Assembly (NCBI GenBank): GCA_016647705.1
Contig: CM028339.1
Span: forward strand, 19,700,303-19,764,302
Direction of reading: 5' to 3'
Origin: Eucommia ulmoides
Taxonomy: Eukaryota > Streptophyta > Magnoliopsida > Garryales > Eucommiaceae
DNA length: 64,000 nucleotides
The notes below the pieces were generated by a model that saw only the letters and a list, made by a program, of their open reading frames with translations, did no database searches and had not been told where the DNA came from. The position numbers were made by a program, and so were the translations under genes. Below, piece after piece: positions 1 to 11,189 of the stretch; the stretch's first letter is position 1, and each line of letters begins with the position of its first letter.

Positions 1-1241
1 AATATAATTCATCCAAGGCTCTAGTCCAAATAGTGTGATAATTGGGATGAGATTCCAATTAGCTATCACAAGAAACTATGTTATCAATCAAATACATATG
101 ATAGGACAAGGGTTTTTAAATTAACCATATCATGTTGGTCCTTCGGGTACACAGAAATAGATCGTGAAATACACATTCACACTTGAGGGTTCTCTTAGAT
201 AAATTATTACCAACTGAACATGGATGTGATCCATAGACAGCATTACTTACAGTCAGAGAAAAGTCTTAAGGGAAAATTTGGAATTATTCCAACTTTTAAT
301 GATTAATTGATTAGTAAAATAATTAATTGTTAATTGATTTGACCATCCAACTTTTTGTTTAAACCTAATAGGTCACACATAAATACGAATTTGAGGTTAG
401 AAGAGTCCTTGAAAAACAAATAGGGAGTAATGTTGAACTTAAGAAGTTTAGGGGATAAAGTATAAATAGGAAAAGATAGCGTCTAGGGTTATGAACCCTA
501 GACAATATATATAAGGACGATAAGCTAAAGTGGTCGCCTACTATAGTAGAAATCAACCAATACACTTTAGCCACCCCTTACTATTTAGTTCTCTCAATTT
601 CTCTGTCTATGAGATCTGTTTTCTTAGCCTACGCCACTAGTTTGAATTGGTTATCTCCTGGATTTTAAATCAGAGCAGTGTTTAAATTCATGAAATTAAA
701 CCTGATCTTAGATATCCCAGGAATACTCTTCTTTCTGAAGATTCTCTGTATGGATACGGCGAAAGGTGAGAGACGTGTCACTTCTAAGAAAATCAACATC
801 ATGTAGTTGTTTGTTCATGTTTAGATGCTCTCAGAAGAGCCTTCTCAGAACACCCCTCGGGAACTATTTGAATTTGAGGCTAAAGCACTAGAAGAGCTAT
901 ATTTAAAAGAGTTTTAATATTACCTTTTATTATTGTTGTAATGTTAATACGGTTAAGATCCACCTAAGGGAATTGGATTTAAATTTTTTATATTTTGCTT
1001 CTTATAGGTTTGATATCCAATCCACATCAGTAATGTCCTCGTTGTCTCCACCTCTATTTCTATCTGCATGCTTGTACTTTAATTAATTACTTGTATATTA
1101 TGTTGTACATCTTTAATATTTTTCTTGATTGTTGAACTTGCTTAAGTGTGTTTTAAAAGAGTAAATAAAAACAAAGTAAAAACTAATAAGTTATTGGTAC
1201 TACCCAATTCGTCTCCCCTCTTAGGTAGACTTGGACCTACA
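1..1241 (+). other. AT-rich stretch ending in a copia-LTR-like terminus
   Basis: I see no gene here. TATA-like strings lie near 460 (TATAAATAGG) and 500-515. The stretch at 1201-1241 (TACCCAATTC, then CCCCTCTTAGGTAG, ending CCTACA) resembles the 3' end of the copia LTR at 55990-56029 (ACCCAATTTACC, CCCTCTTGGGTA, ending CCAACA). It may therefore be the end of a related plus-strand copia LTR, but no start, partner LTR or target duplication was found. Confidence 0.35.
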
Positions 1242-2090
1242 ATAAAAACACATCTAAGGTTTTTAATCTGATAAGTTTTTGTTGAGATTGTATTTTAGAT
1301 AGTTGAATATGTTGAGATAAATGGACCAAAGATAAAAGCTATTAAACAATGACAAAATAGAAATTACTAAAGAAATATTTATATCCGGAGTCAATACTGA
1401 AGTCGAATCCATGATGTTTAGATATTTTTGACGTTTTATTTAAATATGTAAAAATAGCACTTATATTGATTAATATATGCCAACTCGAGTAGGTCCACAC
1501 ACTATGCACATCATATTAATTGTTTAAGCATGTTTATGTGACATTCAAATATTTGTGGTCAAAATTTATCTATGTGATATGATTTTTTGTGCTAACATTT
1601 TGTTAAAACTTGTCTAAAATACATATGATGTCCAAAACGGTCAGTTAAGATTAAATTCAGCCAACTAAACTGAAAATGTTTAATTTCGAAATTTTGCTCA
1701 AAATGGATGATAGGATGATCATAACAGTCAATCAGCCTAAGCAAAGCACTTTAGAGTTGAAAACCGAACTCAAACGATCAATCCAGTAGGCCAAGTTAGT
1801 CGACTATTTACAACAAAAAAACCTAGGGTTAGATTTCGTACAAAAGATATCGACCGAATTCTCTTTATCAGTCAACCAGGTTTAGCAGAAAGGGTATGGT
1901 TTTGAACAAACACGAAGAAGAGTTAATCGAATGTTCATTTTTAGCCAACTAACCACTCCAAAATCTTTATTGGTTTTAACGCTTTCTTGTCAAATCTTTA
2001 TATTGTTTTTTTATTATTTTAATTTATTTTAAATATTATTAAATATTTTCGAAATATCTGGAGTGATTTTTAAAGGCTTTTATGCAGAAA
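1242..2090. other. AT-rich stretch with no recognised feature
   Basis: No open reading frame with a recognisable motif, no terminal repeat and no tandem array was seen. The base composition matches the surrounding repeat-rich DNA. Confidence 0.5.
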
Positions 2091-2254
2091 AATAATTATT
2101 TAAAAATTATTTGCAACTGTCGACAAGAACATGTATGCTCAATGGTGTTCACCTATAGGGTTGGGTGTGAGTGAACTTCATATAACCTGTAGTTTGAATT
2201 GCCAATATTCCATGTACATCTTTTTTCTATCAAGGCAAGCAATTTCTTGTCCCA

Positions 2255-4225
2255 TGTCACACCCCACCCCGGATACCCTTCATATGGGGCCGACATGACG
2301 TCGATATGACATCACCTATCTGACTAACCAACCACAATATGACAATATATAAATTTTTCATCTATATCACATATACACAATTCCATCTGATAGAGATACA
2401 TCGTCCCAATTATAAGAACAACCAAACTAATCCCATGAATTTCACTTAGATTCATCTCTGACACCTCGTCTCAAAATTTTTCTCGATTGACTCTATCGCG
2501 AGATCCGCATAACTCTATCTAGCACCAGTACGGGATCGACCGACTCCTAGCCATTTCACCTACGAGTGTACTGCCTTCTTAGTAAAAAAAATATATATAT
2601 ATATAATAATAATAATTTATTCTGCAACATCTAAATGGATCAAGCTTAAATATGTAAACATCACGTAGCTCGTAACAATTTTCATAATATTAGCAGTGAG
2701 AATAAAACACTATATGTAAGTTCCATGCAAAATCATTTAGTATAAGAATCATGCCAATCACCATAATAAATAATAAATCACCCAGTATAAGCAAAATACC
2801 ACATCCCAAAACATCCTCTCAAACACACACACGCTGGCTAGCCCTAGTGATTGTTTTAACCTCATGATCGGGAGTTTGCAACGGTACCGTACCATCCATA
2901 GGATATGCCTTCCTACGAACACCCATCACTCCGCCGAAGTAGATAATCACTGCGCAGTATCACGTCTAACATCACTCTGCCGAAGCAGATAAATATTACT
3001 CCGCCAAAGCGGATAACATCACTCCGCCGAAGCGGATAACCTCACTCTACCAAAACAGATAAATATATAACATCGTCGAATCAAATACAGCATCATCGAA
3101 TCACAACTCAATAAGTATTGTCTACTCAACATTGTCAAATCACCACGTCTATCTCTTTTTCTCAAACCAACTTTTAAATTCAAAAAAAATCATATCTCAC
3201 ACTTTCTTTTAAAGAAAACGTCTGATTTTATCAAAACCACTTTTCCACCCTTTATTTTTAGAAATCAGGCATTTTTAGAAAAATAACAGATGTTTTCTAT
3301 TCTTTTTAAAAATACCGTCTGATTTCACCAAATCCAACAAAAAATCATTTTCAATTTCATTTCAAAAACCACCGAAATCTTCCGAAAATCCAGTTTATCA
3401 ACTCACCCAAATCCTACTTGATCCATATCGTTTATAAATTCATACAATTTAAGTAAATACATATTTCATCATGTAGATACATAGAAAAATAGTTTCGCAA
3501 GAAGACAGTACACTCACCTGAATATCCTTTTTCGTAGACTTAACCACTTATTCCCTACCGGTACTCCGGTGCCTGCGAACCTAATAGTGACAGAGCCTAA
3601 ATTATTATTATTATTTTTTTGTATAAGAACACCCAAATCACACCATGCGACTCTAATTTCCTTAATTTCCTATTTCCCGTCTTTTTTCTTAGAATATTAT
3701 CATTAAATTAACATTGCTCCGTTTCGGTTTACTTATATAAACTTTGTTCATATTAACGGTCTCATTATTTATTATCTTCGTTTTTGACATTTCAATGCTA
3801 ATAATTAGCTTCGTAATCACCCACGAGACAATTAAATTCATATATTAAGTAAGTTCGGGATTCTACCTCTTCCGGATTTTTTCATCTGCCACGAGATGGA
3901 TTTTTGAATTCTACTGGGGGGGTTTCGTAATTTCTGCTTTTCCCCCTTTTTTTTTTTTTTCTTTCTTTTCTTCTTTTCCTCTTTCTCTGTTTCGGTTTCT
4001 ACTTTACCGTCCCTGTTTCAGTTTAGAGCTCCGGCCGCACCACCTCCACACCGGCCAACACTCCCTCCTTTCTCCAATCTTCACCCGCGACCCGAACACA
4101 CACACAACACACACTGATCCCGGCACACACACAATACCCATTTCCTTCTCTCTGTATCTCTCACTTACCTTGGTTACTGTCCTCAGCACATGTTGCCAAC
4201 AAAATACCCTTTTAGTGTCTAGTCA
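2255..4225 (-). mobile_element. Solo LTR, probably Ty3/gypsy type
   Basis: The block starts TGTCACACCCC and ends CTAGTCA on the plus strand, so in its own orientation it runs TGACTAGACA to GGGGTGTGACA. The 5-bp TCCCA lies directly outside both ends (2250-2254 and 4226-4230), as expected for a target-site duplication. At 1971 bp without coding capacity it fits a solo LTR left by recombination between two LTRs. The GGGGTGTGACA end is common in plant gypsy LTRs, but the superfamily is not proven. It interrupts the MULE transposase relic. Confidence 0.75.
2920..3062. repeat. Short tandem array inside the solo LTR
   Basis: Several imperfect copies of a unit of about 22-25 bp built on CACTCCGCCGAAGCGGATAA lie in a row. 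The inner CCGCnnnnGCGG-like symmetry makes each unit a weak palindrome. The array lies inside the LTR and could be a promoter-proximal repeat. Confidence 0.65.
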
Positions 4226-5350
4226 TCCCATCAAGAAAAATCATTGGTCTGCAGTATCTAAATCTTTCAATGCATGTATGCATCCCCGAACACATTCTTC
4301 TATGCTTTCTCGGCCATTAGCTATGCATAATTGTATGTAATTTCAAGTCTTTATTGAAAAAATATTTATTATGTCCACTGGTTTTATTTCAAATCTAGTC
4401 CGCGTTTTTTTCATCAAATAACTTGAAACAACATCTGAACTCATTTTTTTATGCTTTTGCTCATCCTGACTCAGATACTCAAGTATTTTTGTTTATTAGT
4501 TGGGTGATGTAAAAAACTTTAATCGCTTTTTTGACGCGCCCGTGAACAAAACGCATACATTCTCTTGACTCCCTTAGTGAACAATCAACATTAACAAATA
4601 TCTTATCATTTTTGATGCAGTAGAAATTTAATCCAACCTTGAGTGCGTATTTTCGTAACACATCTTTGAACTCTCGTATCCCACCAAAAAATATCTAACA
4701 TTTTCCTTGTATTCCTACAGACCATTGCTTTGAAAGTAACACTTTGTCGTTGTTTTTTTGTAGTGAGTTGTCGTAGTTGCCAATGTAATATATTTTATCT
4801 TTAGAATCTCCACTTGTGTCTGTGTTTATTAGCAGCATTGCACTCGATGATGCATCGCTGGATCCGGCATGGTCAACATCCTGTTTCTTTATGTTTACGC
4901 CAAGTAACTCAATCTTCAAATGATTTTCAAGTATCCATATCTCGTCAAAATCATTATGTTCTACAATAATGCAATTTGGGTGTCCGTTTATGGAATAGAA
5001 ATGTTAAATCGATCATTTCCTATATCGCTCCATTCTAAAATAACGTTGTGTACAACGCCAACAAGTATGGCTTTGTTGCCAATAGTAAACACAGTGGCAA
5101 CATCCTCGTTCTTGTATAACAATGTCAAGTTTTCTGCCATACTTTTTATAACAACAACAAACAACATAAACAACAAAATTCAACAGTGAACACGTAATTG
5201 GGATTATGTGGGATATAACTAGATACTTAAATAATATATATTAATATCAACATTATTGATATCAACAACATTTTTATACTTATCGGAGATGATTGGATCC
5301 AATGTTGAAATCAAAATTGTTGATATCAACATTGTTTTAAAAAAAAAAAA

Positions 5351-5426
5351 TTAAACCCTCTAATTATTAACACATTTTTAAGTAGTTTTTTTAAATTTGT
5401 GTGTTTCATTTTAAACCCTCTACGTA
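5351..5426 (+). repeat. Left terminal inverted repeat of the Pack-MULE-like element
   Basis: The repeat starts TTAAACCCTCTAATTATT and ends AAACCCTCTACGTA. Its reverse complement is found at 6838-6913 with about nine mismatches. Confidence 0.8.
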
Positions 5427-5704
5427 TTAATATATTTTTAAATGGAGTTTCTCTCAAAAATTCCGTCAAAAGTATCATAATGGAGGGGCAAAATAGTATT
5501 TTTATATTTTTCAAATTTTTTAATCATTTATTTTATTTTTCTTTTATTTTTTTATTTTTATTTTTATTTTATTTTTTTATTTTTGTTCTTCTTTCGTTTC
5601 TCTCTCTCCCGCTAAATTCTTCCTCCCTCCCTCTCGCCCGCTTCCTCTTCCTCCTGCCTCTTCTTTCTTTGATCTTTGCTTGCTGTGTGTTTGTGTTGGT
5701 TTCA

Positions 5705-5870
5705 ATGGGGTTCTACGCATACCCATCTCGTTCTTTGCCGTCTTTGGACTCGGCGCCTTCGCTTACGTTTCGAAATTCGGTTGACAGAATGAAAGAATTC
5801 TTCAGCTGCGCGGTTTCTGCGATTATTGGGAATGTTTTCTCTGCGATCTTCACCTTCTTCTTCGCATTAG
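5705..5870 (+). pseudogene. Captured exon 1 of a NEP1-interacting-protein-like RING E3 ligase gene
   Basis: The ORF from ATG at 5705 reads MGFYAYPSRSLPSL, then DRMKEFFSCAVSAIIGNV and FSAIFTFFFAL. This matches the N-terminus and first hydrophobic segment of plant NEP1-interacting proteins (NIP1/NIP2 type), membrane-anchored RING-H2 ubiquitin ligases that usually continue VGTLLGAMTGALIG. Here the exon ends at GCATTAG followed by GTACGT, a good splice donor, and intron-like sequence follows. The second membrane segment and the RING domain are absent. It lies inside the inverted repeats of the Pack-MULE-like element, so it is read as a gene fragment captured with part of its intron. An open frame runs upstream and downstream to 5986, but those parts are poly-pyrimidine leader and intron. 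Family recognition is from memory. Confidence 0.65.
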
Positions 5871-6512
5871 GTACGTGTCGCATTTGTTCTGTTTCGTTCA
5901 ATCTTTTGATTTCACGATCAATCGGTAATCGATTACGGATCTATTTACGAGTTTCAACAGTTGAAATTCAGATGTATTGGGATTAGGTTTAGCTAATGGC
6001 TGGTTTTTCTTCTCAATTTTTTGAATTATCGTGATGCAGGACAAAATGAAGAACGGTTTAGGGTTTCTTTAATGAGACATTTTACTTGCTTCTTCCTTAG
6101 GGTTTCATATAACATATATAGAGAATGACAATACTTTCAAGCAAACAAGCCTTTTTTCGCTCTCCATTTTTTCATTTTCCACCATAGTATTTGGAACTAA
6201 TGGCCTTATTCCTTGCAGTGGGTACCTTATTTCAACTCCCAAGAGAAAAAGAAAGAGTTACTAGAAAAGCAATCATCTTCTTTGATTTTCTGTAGATCCC
6301 AAGAATTCCGTGAAATCTTAGATGGGTTTTCTTTGATCAGTTTCAAGATTCAAGAAATCTCGTTACCCACTTGAATTTCATTTCAGATTTTGAGCTTCCG
6401 ATTTGATTCTCTCATATGGGTATTATTTATGTTGTATTTTCTTGAATTCCCTTGTTCAATCAAAATCCTTTAGCTTCTCCGATCGTTTTCTTGGAATTAA
6501 ATTTCATTTCCA

Positions 6513-6728
6513 ATGGAAGAAGATAATCATCTGAAACATCTCTGCAAATTCTGCAGCAAGAGCTTCGCCTGTGGAAGATCCTTCGAGGGCCACATGAGGT
6601 CTCACGTGATCAACTCGGTTGACACTCACGGAAATTGTAGAAAGAAAGAGCTTCAGTCACTCAACAATGGAAGAAACGATGAAATGGGTATTAAAGCATC
6701 GAAGGTCCTCAAACTGAATATGGGTTGA
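6513..6728 (+). pseudogene. Captured C2H2 zinc-finger (ZAT-like) gene fragment
   Basis: The ORF of 71 codons starts MEEDNHLKHLCKFCSKSF and contains one finger, CKFC...GHMRSH (C-x2-C-x12-H-x3-H). The start and finger resemble plant ZAT-type zinc-finger transcription repressors, which bind DNA through QALGGH-type fingers. Here the expected GRSLGGH is GRSFEGH, so the helix is altered. Only the first finger and a short tail remain; the later fingers and the EAR motif of the family are missing. It lies downstream of the NIP-like exon in the same orientation inside the Pack-MULE-like element, so a chimeric transcript is possible. Whether it is expressed cannot be judged from the sequence. Confidence 0.6.
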
Positions 6729-6837
6729 GGAAGAGAGAGAGACAGAGTTGAGCAGGAGACAGAGGAGTGAAGAAAAAAAAATGAGATAAAAAAAATTTAA
6801 AAATTATAAAAAAAAATATATATATATTTTTTTTTTT

Positions 6838-6913
6838 TACGCAGAGGGTTTAAAATAAAACGTGCAAATTTAAAAAAACTACTTAAAAATGTGTCAATAA
6901 TTAAAAAGTTTAA
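6838..6913 (-). repeat. Right terminal inverted repeat of the Pack-MULE-like element
   Basis: This is the reverse complement of 5351-5426. The central ACACATTTTTAAGTAG part is identical in both arms. Confidence 0.8.
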
Positions 6914-7499
6914 ATTGTATTTTGTCCTAAAAAAATGTGGTGACAATGTGAAACATTTATTTGTTATGAAAAATATCCCATGCTGAAATCAACAAATGAT
7001 GCACGTGTCTAGACAATCGTTTTGTTCTTACATAATCAATGTTTATAAGAAAATTTTAGTCCCATGTCGCCCTTAAGGAAACTATTATCTGTTTGAATCC
7101 TTCATTTGTGAAGTCTCTTTCATTGTTTACGAATGTTAAAAGAATAGGAAATATCTGGTACGAAGTGTTTCTAGAATGAACAGTTTCATCACCAACCCTT
7201 AAGTGTAGAGCTCATTGTGGTATTGTACGTCTCTTGAACCCAGAATATGTCTGATGATAACCCGAATCCTGCTCTAAGCACAATTTTTGAATTTTAAATT
7301 CTATACTTTCTTAAATGGTGTTGGTGAATTATTGAATTAATATATCAAAAATGTCATAAAATATATGGGAGAAATCTGTGAATAATTAAGCATTAAATGT
7401 AGATTGGATTTCCGAAAGTACGAAATGAATTGCAGAGGGGTATAATTGGGTGCTAAAATTCTGAAATTTAAAATGTGGGATTACATTAAGATGAGAGTG
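6914..7499. other. Stretch with no assignable gene
   Basis: A minus-strand reading near 7080-7230 (ILLTFVNNERDFTNEG and neighbouring residues) looks weakly protein-like and could be a transposase shard, but I recognise no family. No repeats or ends were seen. Confidence 0.4.
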
Positions 7500-8308
7500 T
7501 TTTTTGGTATCACTGAGTCAGCATCGGGCTCCAACCACGCATTGACTATCGTCACTACGTGGCCATATTTTAGAACCTAGAGTGTCACGCAGGAGCATAT
7601 GCCGATCAAGACTCATTTCCTAGAATCTCCTCCATATCTAAGAAGGAGCAGCGTGCCTTGCAGGAGTGTTGCCACCCAAAACTCTGTGTTGTGCCTCTAG
7701 ACGGCCAACTCTAAGGATGTTGCCGCTTTTCTCAGTCGACACTCCGTTTCAGTCTGTTTATATCCTCCAGAACTCCGAAAATCTTTGAACTTCTCCACCA
7801 ACTCGTCTCCACAGGCCTAATGAGCCCTGTAGTCTTTTTCAAATAGGCCCAAAATCCCAAGCCCAATGATTATCTCCTGAATGCCTCGAATTATTAGCTA
7901 AACACATGATTTTGCTTAATTAACTGTGTTTAGGCCCGATTAGGTAAAGTCAATAATTTTCAATGTCTATAAATACCAGTGGCAATGCAAGCCCAAGGTA
8001 ACGCTCAATGCTCAATTACATACTTAACGTGTTTTTGTAATATTTACTCTCTGAGCTCTGACTCTCATGTCGTTCTCTCTGAGCTTTTACTCTCACGCCG
8101 AAGGAGTTTCGCTACGACAAATCCCGACCAAACCTTGTGTAGGTACAGCTCCCCGAATGGTAGAACTATAGATTCCAGCTAACCAAACCCCAGGTAGTCA
8201 GTTACAGTTCACTTGAAGAATTTCCAATTCCATCTCTAACTCAGCAACTCCACCTCAGCAGGAGGACCCACTTGCTCCTGATTGGACCATACTCGAGGTG
8301 TTTTCAAC
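7500..8308 (+). mobile_element. Ty3/gypsy 5' LTR (left border approximate)
   Basis: The region has a TATA box (TATAAATA, 7968-7975) and a pyrimidine-rich leader (CTCTCTGAGCTCTGACTCTC). It ends just before a primer-binding-site-like string at 8309. A gag gene follows. The left border was not located because the matching 3' LTR is outside the window or lost. Confidence 0.55.
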
Positions 8309-8330
8309 TTTAAGACACCTCTATGGGAAC
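8309..8330 (+). promoter_or_regulatory. Degenerate primer-binding site of the gypsy element
   Basis: The end of this string, ACCTCTATGGGAAC, resembles the GCCGTCTGTGGGAAC tail of the primer-binding site common in plant gypsy elements. It sits between the LTR and the gag start. Confidence 0.45.
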
Positions 8331-9486
8331 CGTGCGAAAATCCTTCCTCTAACTATCACTCCTTACTTAGTCGAGACTGGATGATCGCAAGGTCTAGTCA
8401 GGTAAACAAATGCATAACATAAACTCCCGCTGCGAGCAGCTATCTTCCTCCAGAGGAATCAAGAGATATGTCAAAAGCTCCAAGGCCACACCCCTCAGCT
8501 CCCATCAACGAAGATAACTACCCCCCAAGACTAGGCAAGGCTGCAGGGCCATCAACCCCGCCCTCCCGGGGCTTTTATAAGACAGACCTTAGGAGTTACG
8601 TAAGTGTTCTAGATTGATCTCCTTGAGCGCCAAATATGTGACTTCAATTCATGTGTGTAGCTCCTTCTTACGCGCCTGTCGCTACTCCCCATTTAGGGGG
8701 GACCAGCTCTCTAGACCATAGGGTCCGAGGAGCGACCCCAAGACCACAACATTCATATAGCATCTCTGAATGGGCAAACACCTGGGCACCGCCCTCCACC
8801 TCGTGACCACGAGTCTACAAGAATTGAAAAGTCCCCCTTGCAATACCAAGATCCCTACCTCATTCACTGCGTGGACATGTAGCAAGGGATCTGTCAACGT
8901 CTCTCGACAGTTGATCTCTCTATTGCTAGCCAGGTTTGACCTCAAGGGTCGACACGAATGTTAAATCGGCTTCCACTCACCTCCCTCCCATCATACTGTG
9001 GCCCGAGCTACAAGCAGTCATATACCGAGGGAACCCTAAGCAATGGAAGCTGTAGAGTGCTTCTTTGCTAACATAGACGCTCACCTCTAGGAGATACACG
9101 GAGGTCGAGCAGAACAAGGCATTATTGTGGAGGTGAGGTCTCCGTTTGTTGAAGAAGTTCTGACAAAAATATCGCCGAGACGCTTTGCTCACCCCCAGAT
9201 GAGTCTATATGATGAGACATCAGATCCAATCGACCATCTATCCATGTTCAAGTCTCATATGGACATACAGGTAGCCTCTGTAATCCTGCGATGTAAAGCC
9301 TTTCCCATCACCTTTTTAGGGGCAGTGAGGTCCTAGTTTTAGTGCCTGAGGCGAGCATCCATCTCCACCTTCCAGTAGCTAGAGCAGATGTTTCTCACTT
9401 GTTTCAATTACTCCTGGCAGAGGCCGAAGGCTACTGCCCATGTTCTTTCTCTTTAGTAGGAGTCGGGTGAATCCTTGGGAGATTAC

Positions 9487-9913
9487 TAATACGGATATTC
9501 CTGCTTAGTCGGAAGCCAAAATGGCATAACTTCCAACTAACCAGATAACAAAGTGGGAAGCCAAGAAGGCGTAACTCCTAACCCATGATCATATAGTGGA
9601 GAATAACTAGGTCATTAAAGGTTAACCCACTAATCCATGATCATAAAGTAGGGGAAGACCAACGGATCAAATACAAAACGGTCATGATCTACTAAGTCTA
9701 TAAATAAGGGAATGTATCACTTTATCTTTATATTTAGTCTTTTGCCTAATACCCTAAAGCAAACTAACTTATTTCCATGCCGAAAGTTCTTTAGCCGACA
9801 CCACACCGATGTCCCTTAGAGCTAATTGGTTTTGCAAGTTACAGTTGCAGGTTGTAGAGATCTTTGGCACGTGGCGAAATCTTACACGTGCGAGGGGTTT
9901 TTTGGCAACATCA
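9487..9913 (+). repeat. 5' LTR of the small LTR element
   Basis: 427 bp, from TAATACGGATATTCC (TGATGTGGGAG in the partner) to GGCAACATCA. It contains TATAAATA at 9699-9706 in TAAGTCTATAAATAAGGG, present also in the right LTR. Near the end it has CACGTGGCG and CACGTGCGAG, G-box-like strings. Confidence 0.85.
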
Positions 9914-9935
9914 TTTGGTGCCGTTTTGTGGGAAA
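9914..9935 (+). promoter_or_regulatory. Primer-binding site of the small LTR element
   Basis: TTTGGTGCCGTTTTGTGGGA directly follows the LTR. It closely resembles the plant gypsy primer-binding site ending GCCGTCTGTGGGA. Confidence 0.7.
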
Positions 9936-10200
9936 ATAACAAAAAAGTATAGAAATTTGGGCCTTCCAATCTTTACAGACAAGGTGTTCAACCATACGAT
10001 TGGAGATCGAACAGTCCAGATTGTTCAGAACACGATCTAGCAAATCAAATTCAATCGATGATTTCAAGCGACGATTTTAATCGATTATCACAGTTCTAGA
10101 GCATGGATAATCGAATTGATTATCAATCGATGATGAAGAAGTCAAGTTGAAATCTCGACCTCAATTATCGAAGAACATCAATCGACGAAGAATTGAGCAG

Positions 10201-11100
10201 CTCAGATTAGTTCAACAAAGAAACACTTAGTGATAAAAATCACTAAGTGTAAAGTGTTAAAATCGAACTGAACAGATCAGTTCATAAAATAAACACTCAA
10301 TGATAAAAATCACTAAGTGTACAGTATAAAAACAAACTAAACAGATCAGTTCGTCAAACAAACAATTGGTGATAAAAATCACGAAGTGTAAAAATTGGAG
10401 AACCAAGCTGCTCAAACTAGTTAAGCAAATAAACATTGGTGACAAATCACCAAGTGTCAAAATTGAAGAACCGTGCTACTTAGATCAGTTCAGCAAAGAA
10501 ACATTTGGTGACAAATCACCAAGTGTCAAAATTGAAGAATTAAGCTGCTTAGATCAGTTTGACAAAGAAACATTTAGTGACAAATCACCAAGTGTAAAAA
10601 TTGAAAAACTGAGTTGCTCAGATCAATTCGGCAAAGAAATATTTGGTGACAAATCACCAAGTGTCAAAATTGATGAACCGAGCTGCTCAGACCAATTCGG
10701 CAAAGAAATATTTGGTGATAAAAATCACCAAGTATAAAGTGTAAAAGACGAACTGAACAGGTCAGTTCGTAAAATAAACACTGAGTGATAAAAGTCACCG
10801 AGTGTAAAGTGTAAAAATGAACTAAACAGATCAATTAGTAAAATATATACTTGGTGATAAAAATCACCAAGTATAAAAATTGGAGAACCAAGCTGCTAAG
10901 ACCAATTCAGCAAACAAACATTTGGTAACAAATCACCAAGTGTTAAAATTGTAAAACCGAGCTACTAAGATCAGTTCATCAAAGAAACACTTAGTGATAA
11001 AAATTATCAAGTGTAAAATATAAAACGAACTGAACAGATCAGTAAAAAAAAAATGGTGGTGATAAGAAGCACCAAGTGTCAGTGTAAGAACGAACTGATA
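10201..11100 (+). repeat. 69-bp tandem array, each unit with a perfect hairpin
   Basis: About 12-13 degenerate units of roughly 69 bp fill the interior. Each unit contains an inverted repeat such as TTGGTGA-CAAA-TCACCAA or CTTGGTGAT-AAAA-ATCACCAAG, and a CAGATCAGTTC box. Some units have the longer AAAA loop, others the shorter CAAA loop. Confidence 0.85.
10366..10737 (+). CDS. Open frame across five repeat units (23-residue repeat)
   Basis: Because the DNA unit is 69 bp, a multiple of three, one frame stays open for 123 codons as a repeat of the pattern GDKSPSVKIE..SC.DQF.KE.F. It has no resemblance to any family I know and no obvious promoter or start context of its own. It may be only a by-product of the repeat length. 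It lies in the middle of the small LTR element. Other units outside these borders break the frame with stops or indels. Confidence 0.2.
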   Translation: MVIKITKCKNWRTKLLKLVKQINIGDKSPSVKIEEPCYLDQFSKETFGDKSPSVKIEELSCLDQFDKETFSDKSPSVKIEKLSCSDQFGKEIFGDKSPSVKIDEPSCSDQFGKEIFGDKNHQV

Positions 11101-11189
11101 AATCAGTTTGGAGCAATAACAAAGTGTAAGATGAGAAGATGACCTTTTGTCTCACTTGTTTGAATCAACACTCAGGTCAGGGAGACAAA

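Larger units (their letters stand above)
2095..5176 (-). pseudogene. Mutator-like (MULE) transposase relic, split by a solo LTR
   Basis: Reading right to left, 4988-5176 starts MAENLTLLY, and 4479-4661 contains YALKVGLNF and KNDKIFVNV, which resemble the N-terminal domain of plant MULE transposases. At 4228-4262 the translation gives CRPMIFLDG, the usual start of the catalytic domain. On the far side of the inserted LTR, 2114-2215 gives WNIGNSNYRLYEV and then HTCSCRQL, a typical SWIM zinc-finger start. If the LTR and one copy of its target duplication are ignored, FLDG runs within a few codons into the pre-SWIM part. The DDE catalytic core was therefore deleted, apparently before the LTR arrived. 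Stops and frame changes occur throughout. MULE transposases excise and insert Mutator-type elements; this copy cannot. The motif matches are from memory of the family. Confidence 0.6.
5351..6913 (+). mobile_element. Pack-MULE-like element carrying two gene fragments
   Basis: The ends are 76-bp terminal inverted repeats (5351-5426 and 6838-6913) that match at about 67 of 76 positions by hand count. Between them lie a NEP1-interacting-protein-like exon with a splice donor and a C2H2 zinc-finger coding exon, both plus strand, and no transposase. Long inverted repeats around captured host exons are the hallmark of Pack-MULEs. The repeat may extend outward (a GGACAAAATAC-like string outside the right end), so the outer borders and the expected 9-bp target duplication are uncertain. 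A/T runs such as TAAAAAAA sit at both edges. The element lies beside a MULE transposase relic, but I cannot show that the two are related. Confidence 0.7.

Noticed and set aside
5399..5986. 195-codon ORF as a complete gene
   Set aside because: The first 100 codons are poly-pyrimidine leader and the end reads through a splice donor; only 5705-5870 looks like an exon.
10201..11100. Regular repeats resembling a CRISPR array
   Set aside because: The units are directly adjacent 69-bp repeats without unique spacers, inside an LTR element of a plant genome.
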